DNA from: an uncultured Pelosinus sp.
GTDB taxonomy: Bacteria; Bacillota; Negativicutes; Sporomusales; Acetonemataceae
Direction: 5' to 3'
Assembly: GCA_900542835.1 (NCBI GenBank)
Contig: UQPB01000005.1
Coordinates: 1 to 64,000 of the forward strand
DNA: 64,000 nucleotides
The notes beneath the pieces were generated by a model that was given only the letters and a program-made list of their open reading frames with translations, did not search any database and was not told the origin of the DNA. The position numbers were made by a program, and so were the translations under genes. This document shows positions 57,589 to 64,000 of the stretch, piece after piece. Numbering within the stretch: position 1 is the stretch's first letter; each line of letters begins with the position of its first letter.

Positions 57589-59259
57589 TTAAATAACAAA
57601 ACGACGAACCGCCGCCTGCAGCGCTTCCGCCAGTTTGGCCAACTCCTGGCTAGACGCCGCAATCTCCTGCACCGAAGCCGACTGCTCCTCAGTGGCGGCG
57701 GAAACGTTCTGCGTTTGTCCGGCGGTATCCTGACTGACACGATCGATATCGCGCACCGATTGCACAATTTGTTCGCTGCCGGTGGCCATCTGGTCGATTG
57801 ACGACGATATCTCCCGGATCTGGGCCGACTCTTCATTGACCAATACGGCAATCTGCCGGAAGGCCTGGCCGGCGGATGCCACAACCTCCGCCCCCAGCTT
57901 GACTTCGCGGGTTCCTTCACCCATTGCGGTTACCGCTTTATCCGTCTCGGCCTGGATCTCCGCGATCAAAGAGGCGATTTGCTTCGCCGCTTCCTGCGAT
58001 TGCTCAGCCAGCTTACGGACTTCTTCGGCGACAACAGCAAAGCCTCTGCCTTGCTCGCCAGCCCGTGCCGCTTCAATTGCCGCGTTTAGAGCCAGCAGGT
58101 TGGTTTGGCCGGCAATCCCGGATATCGTATCGACAATTTGGCCAATTTCCTGTGATCGCTGCCCCAGCTGCGCCACCACCTGCGCCGAATGCGACACAGT
58201 CTTTTCAATGCTGCTCATCTGATCCACTGCTGCCGTTGCCGCTTGATCGCCCTGACTGGCCGCTTCCCCGGTCTGATCCGACGTGCCGGTTACAGCCGCG
58301 GCATTAGCGGCAACCTGCTGGATCGAGGCTGACATCTGCTCAACAACCGCAACCGCGCTGTTAACTGCCTCCACCTGCTGTTCGGCCCCCGCAGCCACAG
58401 TCGTAATTGTGGACGCAACCTGATTTGCCGCCTGTGCAGACTGGTCGGCACTGGCAGTCAACTGCTCCGACGCTGCCGCCACCTGCTCCGCCGACTGCAC
58501 GACCTGGCGCAATACGGAACGCAGTTGCCCGGAGGCGCTGTCAAGGCTGCGCAGCAGTAACCCGATTTCATCCTTTGTTTTAATTTCCAGCTGTTGATTA
58601 AAAACGCCTTTTGCCATTGACTCGGCATAGGCAACCCCCTGCCGTACAGAGGCAAGAATCGGCCTGGTAATGAAAACGGCGCAAACGCCGCCGCTCAGGA
58701 GGCCGACAGTCAGAAGAATGACTATACTCATCGCCATTCTGCCTTTCTGCTCGTCAATTGCGGCAATTTCCCCGGCGATCAGTTCATTCTGCCATTGTTC
58801 GTATTTCCCCAGAGCCATAAGCAAAGCGGCATTATCCTGGGCAATACTGCTCAGAAATGCCGCCGCCGCCGGCGGACCCTGCCGGTCATACAGGTCGATT
58901 GCTTTTACCAGATGCGGCGCAAACTTTTGCCGCGCTGCAACTACTGGCTGCAGTGCTTCCGGTGTTTTCGCGTGCTGTTGCAGGTAGCTTAATGATGCCT
59001 CGGCATCCCGTGAGGCCTGGCTCAAATCCTGCTTAAACCGGGCGTTGCCGGTAACCATGTAGCCGCGGGCCGCTGCCGCCTCCCGCGCCGTGGCCACAGC
59101 GAGATCCTTGGTATGGGTGACCATCGGCACCCGGAAGTGGGTCATGTTGAGCGTAGCCTCGTCGATCGTGCGGTACTGCAGGTAGAATGCGGCCACAATT
59201 CCTGTCATTAGCGCCAGCATCAAGCCAAATCCGCCATAGATTTTTGTACTGATTTTCAC
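57589..59259 (-). CDS. Methyl-accepting chemotaxis protein with four-helix-bundle sensor
   Basis: 556 aa chemoreceptor: TM1 'GFGLMLALMTGIVAAFYL', a ~155-residue helical 4HB_MCP-like sensor with 'TREAAAARGYMVTGNARFKQDL' (in parts), TM2 'SIVILLTVGLLSGGVCAVFI', HAMP-like 'RPILASVRQGVAYAESMAKG', and a signalling domain with 'GQIVDTISGIAGQTNLLALN'. Start GTG 59259 follows GGGAGGAATACTCA. Promoter-like TTGCCA-16-CATAAT at 59397-59370 (minus). Ligand unknown. Confidence 0.92.
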   Translation of the reverse strand: MKISTKIYGGFGLMLALMTGIVAAFYLQYRTIDEATLNMTHFRVPMVTHTKDLAVATAREAAAARGYMVTGNARFKQDLSQASRDAEASLSYLQQHAKTPEALQPVVAARQKFAPHLVKAIDLYDRQGPPAAAAFLSSIAQDNAALLMALGKYEQWQNELIAGEIAAIDEQKGRMAMSIVILLTVGLLSGGVCAVFITRPILASVRQGVAYAESMAKGVFNQQLEIKTKDEIGLLLRSLDSASGQLRSVLRQVVQSAEQVAAASEQLTASADQSAQAANQVASTITTVAAGAEQQVEAVNSAVAVVEQMSASIQQVAANAAAVTGTSDQTGEAASQGDQAATAAVDQMSSIEKTVSHSAQVVAQLGQRSQEIGQIVDTISGIAGQTNLLALNAAIEAARAGEQGRGFAVVAEEVRKLAEQSQEAAKQIASLIAEIQAETDKAVTAMGEGTREVKLGAEVVASAGQAFRQIAVLVNEESAQIREISSSIDQMATGSEQIVQSVRDIDRVSQDTAGQTQNVSAATEEQSASVQEIAASSQELAKLAEALQAAVRRFVI

Positions 59260-59421
59260 TGAGTATTCCTCCCGCCGCAGCGCAACCACCCGGACCGGGC
59301 CGGCACAGCCACAGGCATCAACTGCTGTCACCGCCCCGGACCGGTTTGTTTTGCTGCTTTTTATAATGTATTATGTACACAAACCGCAGTTTGGCAATAA
59401 ATATAGGTCTAGCCAGAAGTG

Positions 59422-59450
59422 AATACTATAATCTGTAGATCTATAGTATT
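59422..59450. promoter_or_regulatory. Palindrome upstream of the XRE gene
   Basis: AATACTATA (59422-59430) - 11 nt - TATAGTATT (59442-59450), with inner ATCT-GT-AGAT, and a TATAAT (59427-59432) inside it. The half-site repeats at 59738-59753 downstream of the gene. Probable autoregulatory operator. Confidence 0.6.
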
Positions 59451-59471
59451 AAACTGGCATATAGTGGGTAT

Positions 59472-59693
59472 ATGATTGAAAAACAATTTGGAAAAGTACT
59501 AAAAAAACTTAGAACCGCCAAAGGTATCAGCCAGGAAAGCTTTGCTCTCAATATCGGGCTCCATCGTACCTATATCAGTCAGTTGGAGCGCGGTCTCAAG
59601 AGCCCCTCTCTCCGCACGATCGATAAGATTTGTGCGGAATTGGGCATAACAATGGTGCAAATGATGCAATATCTGGATCAGGAGCAGCGTTAG
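59472..59693 (+). CDS. Small XRE-family HTH regulator (C-protein/SinR-like)
   Basis: 73 aa single HTH domain: 'FGKVLKKLRTAKGISQESFALNIGLHRTYISQLERGLKSPSL' (in parts) with the recognition helix HRTYISQLERG, which closely resembles restriction-modification controller (C) proteins. No methylase or nuclease gene is adjacent, so this is a solitary regulator. It has no clear ribosome site; ATG 59472 follows GTGGGTAT. Matching palindromes lie on both sides, supporting autoregulation. Transcribed against its neighbours. Confidence 0.85.
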   Translation: MIEKQFGKVLKKLRTAKGISQESFALNIGLHRTYISQLERGLKSPSLRTIDKICAELGITMVQMMQYLDQEQR

Positions 59694-59737
59694 TCTCTCC
59701 CCTGGCCTTGCCGCATACCGGTTAACTGTTAACTTTT

Positions 59738-59753
59738 GAATACTATAGTATTC
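59738..59753. promoter_or_regulatory. 16-bp perfect palindrome downstream of the XRE gene
   Basis: GAATACTATAGTATTC; shares the AATACTATA/TATAGTATT half-sites with the upstream palindrome at 59422-59450. Confidence 0.55.
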
Positions 59754-59974
59754 TTTAGTAAGTTAATAATTCCTCCCTAATCCTGTCGTTTTTTGTTTTT
59801 TTATCCATATTTCTGCCGCAGGGCAACCGCACTCAAGACAGCCGCCCCAGCCACAGGAAGACCGGAGCTGCCAGGACAGCTCTCTAGCGTGCATGGAGGG
59901 CACAAAGATGGATGTACGCGGGGTGGACAGGAAGCAGGACCGGTGAGGAATTGCCTGCCAGCTTAAGCGCCGGC

Positions 59975-60002
59975 AAAAAAAATCGCACCTTTCGGCGCGA
60001 TT
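59975..60002 (-). terminator. Terminator of the polyamine operon
   Basis: Minus strand AATCGCGCC-GAAA-GGTGCGATT (60002-59981, one G-T pair), then a T-run. GNRA tetraloop. Confidence 0.85.
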
Positions 60003-60051
60003 CTTTGGTCTTTCATTTTATCCGTAGCAGATCACTCTTCGCTTGTCCGGT

Positions 60052-61311
60052 TTAAACCGATTGCAGTGACTCAATCACAGGGGCCTTAAATGGAGCCGGC
60101 GATTCGACAACTTCAGTAGGCAGACCCATCCGGTCCAGCAGGTCAATGAACGGTCTTGCCGGCAGCTCCTCAACATTCACCATCCGCTTAACATCCCATT
60201 CGCCGCTGGCGACCAGCAGTGCCGCGGCGACGGGCGGGACGCCGGCTGTATAGCTGATAGCCTGAGCCTCGACTTCTTTATAGCATTCGGCATGGTCGCA
60301 GATATTGTAGATAAAGATGCTGCGGTCTTTGCCGTCTTTCGTTCCGGCTATAAAATTGCCGATGCAGGTCTTGCCGGTATAGCCGGGAGCCAGGGATGAC
60401 GGATCGGGCAGCAGCGCTTTCAATACCTTCAGCGGAGCGATTTCAACGCCATCGGCAATCTTTACCGGCACCTCTGATGTCAGTCCGATGTGCGAAAGAA
60501 CGGAGAACACATTGAGATAGTGATCGCCAAAGCCCATCCAAAACCGGATCGAGTTAGCGTCAATGTTCTTGGAAAGTGAATGCAGCTCATCATGACCGGT
60601 CAAATACACGGGCTGCTTGCCGACAATGGGAAAATCGTAATCAACCCGGATGGAGTGAACCCGCTGCAGCATCCACTGGCGATTGTTCCAGGTCCACACC
60701 TTTTTGAATTCACGAAAGTTAATCTCCGGATCGAAATTGGTGGCAAAGTATTTACCATGACTGCCGGCATTAACGTCGAGAATATCGATGCTGTCAATGG
60801 TATCGAAATAGTCGTCCCGCGCCAGTGCGCACCAGGCGTTAACCACGCCGGGATCAAAGCCGACGCCGAGAATAGCGGTCACCCCGCTCTCCTGGCAGCG
60901 TTCTTTGCGTTTCCATTCGTAATTGGCATACCAGGGCGGATTCTCGCAAACCTTATCCGGCTCCTCGTGAATCGCCGTGTCCATATACACGGCGCCAGTT
61001 TCGATGCAGGCTTCCAATACAGACATATTTATATAGGACTGTCCCACATTGATGACAATTTCCGACTGCGTCTCTTTGATTAGAGCCGCAAGCGCCGAAA
61101 CATCCAGTGCGTCGACTTCGCGTGAGTACAGTTTTTTACTGGGATCTTTCAAGTGCTTTTTGCGCAGCACGCTTTCGATGATGGCATCACACTTTTTCCG
61201 GGTCCGCGAAGCCAGGCAGATATCCCCCAGGATATCGTTATGCATCGCGCATTTGTGGGCCACCACATGACCGACTCCCCCGGCTCCGATGATTAATACA
61301 TTTTTTTTCAT
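60052..61311 (-). CDS. Carboxy(nor)spermidine dehydrogenase (saccharopine dehydrogenase family)
   Basis: 419 aa NADPH enzyme that condenses putrescine (or diaminopropane) with aspartate semialdehyde to give carboxy(nor)spermidine. Rossmann 'VLIIGAGGVGHVVAHKCA', 'ASRTRKKCDAI', 'INVGQSYINMSVLEACIETGA' (in parts), 'MDTAIHE', 'GFDPGVVNAWCA' and 'DVNAGSHGKYFATNFDPEINFRE' match CASDH/CANSDH rather than lysine-pathway saccharopine reductase. Assignment is secured by nspC 21 bp upstream. ATG 61311 behind GAGGAGGAAAAA. Confidence 0.9.
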   Translation of the reverse strand: MKKNVLIIGAGGVGHVVAHKCAMHNDILGDICLASRTRKKCDAIIESVLRKKHLKDPSKKLYSREVDALDVSALAALIKETQSEIVINVGQSYINMSVLEACIETGAVYMDTAIHEEPDKVCENPPWYANYEWKRKERCQESGVTAILGVGFDPGVVNAWCALARDDYFDTIDSIDILDVNAGSHGKYFATNFDPEINFREFKKVWTWNNRQWMLQRVHSIRVDYDFPIVGKQPVYLTGHDELHSLSKNIDANSIRFWMGFGDHYLNVFSVLSHIGLTSEVPVKIADGVEIAPLKVLKALLPDPSSLAPGYTGKTCIGNFIAGTKDGKDRSIFIYNICDHAECYKEVEAQAISYTAGVPPVAAALLVASGEWDVKRMVNVEELPARPFIDLLDRMGLPTEVVESPAPFKAPVIESLQSV

Positions 61312-61332
61312 TTTTTCCTCCTCAGCTGTTAA

Positions 61333-62433
61333 TTATGATAAATTGTTCAGAAAATCAGCATAAGTAAACTCGCGAACCAGTTCAAGCCTTCCGTCCAGAC
61401 GGCGAACGGCAATCGAAGGCATTTGCAGACCATTGAACCAATTCTTCTTTACCATTGTGTAGCCAGCGGCATCGGCGAAACAGATCTGATCACCGACAGC
61501 CAGCTCACGCTCAAAGCGAAAGGTTCCGAACACATCACCAGCCAGGCAGGAACGCCCGGCAATCATATATTGATGATCGCCACTGTCCGGCTCCAGCTTG
61601 GCCGACAGGCGGTAGATCAACAAATCCAGCATATGAGCCTCAACCGACGCATCAACAATGGCAATATTTTTTTCATTATGCACCACATCGACCACGCTGG
61701 TAACCAATTCCGCGCAGCCGGTAATCGCGCTCTCCCCCGGCTCCAGATACACCTGAACATCATAAAGAGCGGCAAACTCGGCCAGCTTGCGGCTGAACGC
61801 CTCAACCGGATAGCCTGCCTTGGTAAAATACAGGCCGCCTCCCAGGCTGACCCATTCCAATTGCCGCAACAGACTGCCATAGCACTCGCCAAGCTGATCA
61901 AGCTGTTTTGAGAAGGATTCCAGATCATCGTTTTCGCAATTATAGTGAAACATCAACCCACTGAGTTGCGGCAGCCATGCCTCCAGCCGCCACTTATCCA
62001 CCACTCCCAGCCGCGAATAGCGGCGGGCGGGATCAGCCAGATCAAAGCCGGAATGGCTGAAACCGGGATTAACCCGTAATCCCAGCTTGCGATGCTTGAC
62101 GCAGTCATAACTTCGTTCCAGCTGAGAAATGGAGTTAAAAATAATTTTATCGGCAAACTGCGCAACCTCTTTGATATCCGTATCGGAATATCCCACACAG
62201 TACGCGTGTGTTTCCTTGCCGAATTTCTCCGCTCCCAGCCGCGCTTCAAACAAGGAACTGGAAGTGGTCCCGTCCATATATTGCCGCATAAGGTCAAATA
62301 CGCACCAAGTGGAAAAGCACTTCAGCGCCAGCACCGATTTAGCGCCGGAAAGCTGTCGCACCTGTTCAATAATCTGCATATTACGCAGTAGTTTCTGTTC
62401 GTCAATCAGATAATAAGGGGTTGTTATGTTCAT
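61333..62433 (-). CDS. nspC: Carboxy(nor)spermidine decarboxylase
   Basis: 366 aa PLP enzyme of the alanine-racemase fold, producing spermidine or norspermidine from its carboxy precursor. PLP Lys is in 'VLALKCFSTWCVFDL'; 'DGTTSSSLFEARLGAEKFG', 'LRVNPGFSHSGFDLADPARRYSRLGV' (in parts), 'VSLGGGLYFTKAGYP' and 'CLAGDVFG' are NspC signatures. ATG 62433 behind AGGAGTTTAACAAC. First gene of the polyamine operon; promoter at 62467-62495. Confidence 0.94.
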   Translation of the reverse strand: MNITTPYYLIDEQKLLRNMQIIEQVRQLSGAKSVLALKCFSTWCVFDLMRQYMDGTTSSSLFEARLGAEKFGKETHAYCVGYSDTDIKEVAQFADKIIFNSISQLERSYDCVKHRKLGLRVNPGFSHSGFDLADPARRYSRLGVVDKWRLEAWLPQLSGLMFHYNCENDDLESFSKQLDQLGECYGSLLRQLEWVSLGGGLYFTKAGYPVEAFSRKLAEFAALYDVQVYLEPGESAITGCAELVTSVVDVVHNEKNIAIVDASVEAHMLDLLIYRLSAKLEPDSGDHQYMIAGRSCLAGDVFGTFRFERELAVGDQICFADAAGYTMVKKNWFNGLQMPSIAVRRLDGRLELVREFTYADFLNNLS

Positions 62434-62466
62434 TGTTGTTAAACTCCTATATGTACATCAAATTTA

Positions 62467-62495
62467 ATAATAGCAAACTCTAGCCAGTTTGTCGA
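62467..62495 (-). promoter_or_regulatory. nspC: Sigma-A promoter for nspC
   Basis: Minus strand TCGACA (62495-62490), 17-bp spacer, TATTAT (62472-62467). Confidence 0.6.
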
Positions 62496-62571
62496 ATATT
62501 TGTTGAAAAAAGACAAAATTCCCGAAAAAATAGCCATTTTTAGCCTTTTCACACGCCCTGGCGTCAACGCA

Positions 62572-62603
62572 AATGGCTTCAACCCGTTAAGATTGAAGCC
62601 ATT
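62572..62603. terminator. Hairpin between buk and nspC
   Basis: 11-bp perfect stem AATGGCTTCAA/TTGAAGCCATT (62572-62582 with 62593-62603), 10-nt loop; weak T-run on the minus strand. Confidence 0.65.
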
Positions 62604-62640
62604 CTTTCCCGCGGCTTTCAGCACCAAAAGACACTAGGTA

Positions 62641-63717
62641 TTAGCGGTATTCCTTCGCCGCTTCCTCCCCTCGCAGCACACGCAGGGCACCTTCGGTCAA
62701 TGCGATCATCTCGTCCTCTCCGGGAATAATTTTTACCGGCGCGATAAAGTTAACCCGTGCCGCAATCCACTGCACCAGCATAGCGTCATGGGCAAGCCCG
62801 CCGGTCAAAATAACAGCGTTGACCTTACCAGCCAAAACCGCCGCGGCACTGCCGATTTCCTTGGCGACCTGGTAGGCCATCGCCTGATAAACCAGCGTGG
62901 CTTTGTCATTGCCGCCGTCGATCATTTTCACAACTTCGCGGCCGTCGTTGGTCCCCAGGTAAGCGACGAGGCCGCCTTGTCCGACTAACAGTTTTTTCAC
63001 CTCATCCAGCCGATAGGAAGAGCAGCAGCAGAGCTCGACGACTTGCTTAACCGGCAGGCTGCCGGCCCGCTCCGGCGTGAAGGGGCCTTCGCCGCCAAGC
63101 GCATCATTGACATCGATGACCCGGCCGCGCTGATGGGCGCCGACACTGATGCCGCCGCCTAAATGGGCGACGACCAGGTTGAGCTGCTCATAGGCTTTTC
63201 CCAGCTCGGCCGCTACCCGGCGGGCTACCGCCTTCTGGTTGAGAGCGTGAAAGATGCTGGCCCGGTCATAACCGGGCAGCCCCGACAAACGGGCAATAGC
63301 AGCCATTTCATCAACAACAACCGGATCGACTATGTAAGCGGGAATTCCAGCCTCAGCGGCAAGCTCCCTGGCAATAACCGCGCCCAGATTTGCGGCGTGT
63401 TCACCTCGCTCGGCCAGCCGCATCGCTTCAAGCATGGCTGCGTTTACGGCATAAGTGCCGCCCTCAATCGGCTTTAACAGCCCGCCCCTGCCAACTACCG
63501 CCGCCAGGCCGCTCAGCTTAATTCCCTGTTCATCCAGTGCCTGACGGATTCCCTGCATGCGAAACTGCAGTTGATCGATCACACAGGCAAAAGGGGCCAA
63601 ATCATCACTTGTGTAGCGGATAACCTGTTCAAAAACAGGCTCAAGATTATTAAAAACAGCTAGCTTTGTAGAAGTCGAGCCCGGATTTATCGCCAGCACT
63701 GAAAAAATCTGTCTCAT
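62641..63717 (-). CDS. buk: Butyrate kinase (branched-chain fatty acid kinase possible)
   Basis: 358 aa acetokinase-family enzyme: butyryl-phosphate + ADP to butyrate + ATP. 'VLAINPGSTSTKLAVFNN', 'VGRGGLLKPIEGGTYAVN', 'HLGGGISVGAHQRGRVIDVNDALGGEGPFTPERAG' (in parts) and 'ILTGGLAHD' are Buk family motifs. ATG 63717 overlaps the ptb stop by 4 bp. With ptb it forms the substrate-level phosphorylation pair. Confidence 0.94.
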   Translation of the reverse strand: MRQIFSVLAINPGSTSTKLAVFNNLEPVFEQVIRYTSDDLAPFACVIDQLQFRMQGIRQALDEQGIKLSGLAAVVGRGGLLKPIEGGTYAVNAAMLEAMRLAERGEHAANLGAVIARELAAEAGIPAYIVDPVVVDEMAAIARLSGLPGYDRASIFHALNQKAVARRVAAELGKAYEQLNLVVAHLGGGISVGAHQRGRVIDVNDALGGEGPFTPERAGSLPVKQVVELCCCSSYRLDEVKKLLVGQGGLVAYLGTNDGREVVKMIDGGNDKATLVYQAMAYQVAKEIGSAAAVLAGKVNAVILTGGLAHDAMLVQWIAARVNFIAPVKIIPGEDEMIALTEGALRVLRGEEAAKEYR

Positions 63718-64000
63718 GCCAGCGCACCACTATTCTGATTTGCCAGCAAAACAGCAACGGCAATCGAATTGAGCTTGGCCGCGTCCGAATCGGCACGCGA
63801 GGTCAATACAACCGGCGCTTTAGCTCCGGCAACGATGCCGGCAATATTGCCCCTGGCAAAGAAGCTGATGGCTTTATACAGCGCGTTTCCGGCTTCAATA
63901 GAAGGCATCAGCAAAATATCGGCATTGCCGGCCACCGGATCAGCAATGCGCTTATGCCGGGCCGCTTCAATTGATACCGCGTTGTCAAGCGCCAGCGGCC
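63714..64000 (-). CDS. ptb: Phosphate butyryltransferase, C-terminal part (cut by window edge)
   Basis: Last ~95 residues of a phosphate acetyl/butyryl-transferase; the N-terminus lies beyond 64000. Visible: 'PLALDNAVSIEAARHKRI', 'DPVAGNADILLMPSIEAGNALYKAISFFA' (in parts) and 'GAKAPVVLTSRADSDAAKLNSIA', all typical of Ptb. Converts butyryl-CoA and phosphate to butyryl-phosphate for buk, with which it is coupled (ATGA overlap). Confidence 0.9.
   Translation of the reverse strand, partial: PLALDNAVSIEAARHKRIADPVAGNADILLMPSIEAGNALYKAISFFARGNIAGIVAGAKAPVVLTSRADSDAAKLNSIAVAVLLANQNSGALA

Larger units (their letters stand above)
59694..60051. other. Gene-free gap with palindromes and eroded repeat
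   Basis: Holds GTTAACTGTTAAC (about 59721-59733), the 16-bp perfect palindrome GAATACTATAGTATTC (59738-59753), an eroded copy of the CACGGAGG family around 59884-59935 (GTGCATGGAGGGCACAAAG), and the terminator at 59981. No gene seen. Confidence 0.55.

Noticed and set aside
59472..59693. Remnant of a restriction-modification system
   Set aside because: The HTH resembles C proteins but flanking DNA holds no methylase or nuclease fragment.

Overview
The window reads as chromosome of an anaerobic, endospore-forming, outer-membrane-bearing Firmicute of the Negativicutes, most likely Sporomusaceae (Sporomusa/Pelosinus/Anaeromusa type). Evidence: a complete tricistronic gerA-type germination operon (17088-21018) and a tiny Gly/Cys-rich spore-type peptide (14935-15042) lie on the same DNA as a small signal-peptide-bearing beta-barrel protein ending in Phe (26860-27372). 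Firmicute-style regulation is present (serine T-box, glycine and TPP riboswitches with intrinsic terminators, strong AGGAGG ribosome sites). Metabolism looks anaerobic: rubrerythrin, ptb-buk, two DcuC-family carriers and a soluble fumarate-reductase-like flavoprotein. No rRNA, tRNA, phage, insertion sequence or CRISPR array was seen; this is ordinary, densely coded chromosome.

Layout. 0.3-6.7 kb: orphan amino-acid binding lipoprotein, ArsC/Spx-like protein, a small unknown gene coupled to a HelD-like RNA polymerase-recycling ATPase, DUF1294 protein, DEAD-box helicase, GNAT acetyltransferase. 6.7-12.0 kb (minus): translationally coupled topoisomerase III / ABC-F ATPase / DEAD-box helicase operon. 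12.1-17 kb: acyl-CoA ligase, AzlCD branched-chain amino-acid exporter divergent from the spore peptide, RecQ. 17-21.2 kb: gerA-gerB-gerC plus a small convergent membrane protein. 21.4-31.9 kb: HIT protein and Gfo/Idh oxidoreductase, BASS-type transporter, uxaC, Na/Pi transporter, beta-barrel protein, Rnk/GreA-like factor, a roughly 960-bp gene-free repeat region, FlK-like thioesterase, rubrerythrin, phosphoesterase lipoprotein, cupin.

32-41.5 kb: nitroreductase; GlcD/GlcF-type 2-hydroxyacid oxidase pair; a complete polar amino-acid ABC transporter; thiC under a TPP riboswitch; a Liv-type binding protein under a glycine riboswitch. 41.5-50.6 kb: chemoreceptor, YgiD dioxygenase, DUF815 ATPase, dcuC, diaminopimelate dehydrogenase (ddh), and serA under a T-box whose specifier I read as AGC (Ser). 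50.6-57.5 kb: hotdog thioesterase, two-subunit fumarate-reductase-like enzyme, a DcuC carrier with an L-Ala-D/L-Glu-type epimerase, DUF3870, enoyl-CoA hydratase. 57.6-64 kb: second chemoreceptor, a lone XRE regulator bracketed by matching palindromes, the carboxy(nor)spermidine dehydrogenase/decarboxylase pair for spermidine synthesis, and ptb-buk, with ptb running off the right edge.

Functional links: ddh, the dipeptide epimerase and the polyamine pair all touch cell-wall chemistry (meso-DAP, muropeptide recycling, polyamine-modified peptidoglycan known from Negativicutes). serA, azlCD, two amino-acid uptake systems and the glycine element form an amino-acid economy theme. Several intergenic spaces carry remnants of one family of degenerate inverted-repeat elements with the motif CACGGAGG/CCACAGAGG. 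I see no obvious new defence or mobile system. The most unusual items are regulatory: the glycine-riboswitch orphan binding protein, the promoter-proximal terminator ahead of dcuC, the palindrome-bracketed XRE gene, and the topB/ABC-F/DEAD operon.
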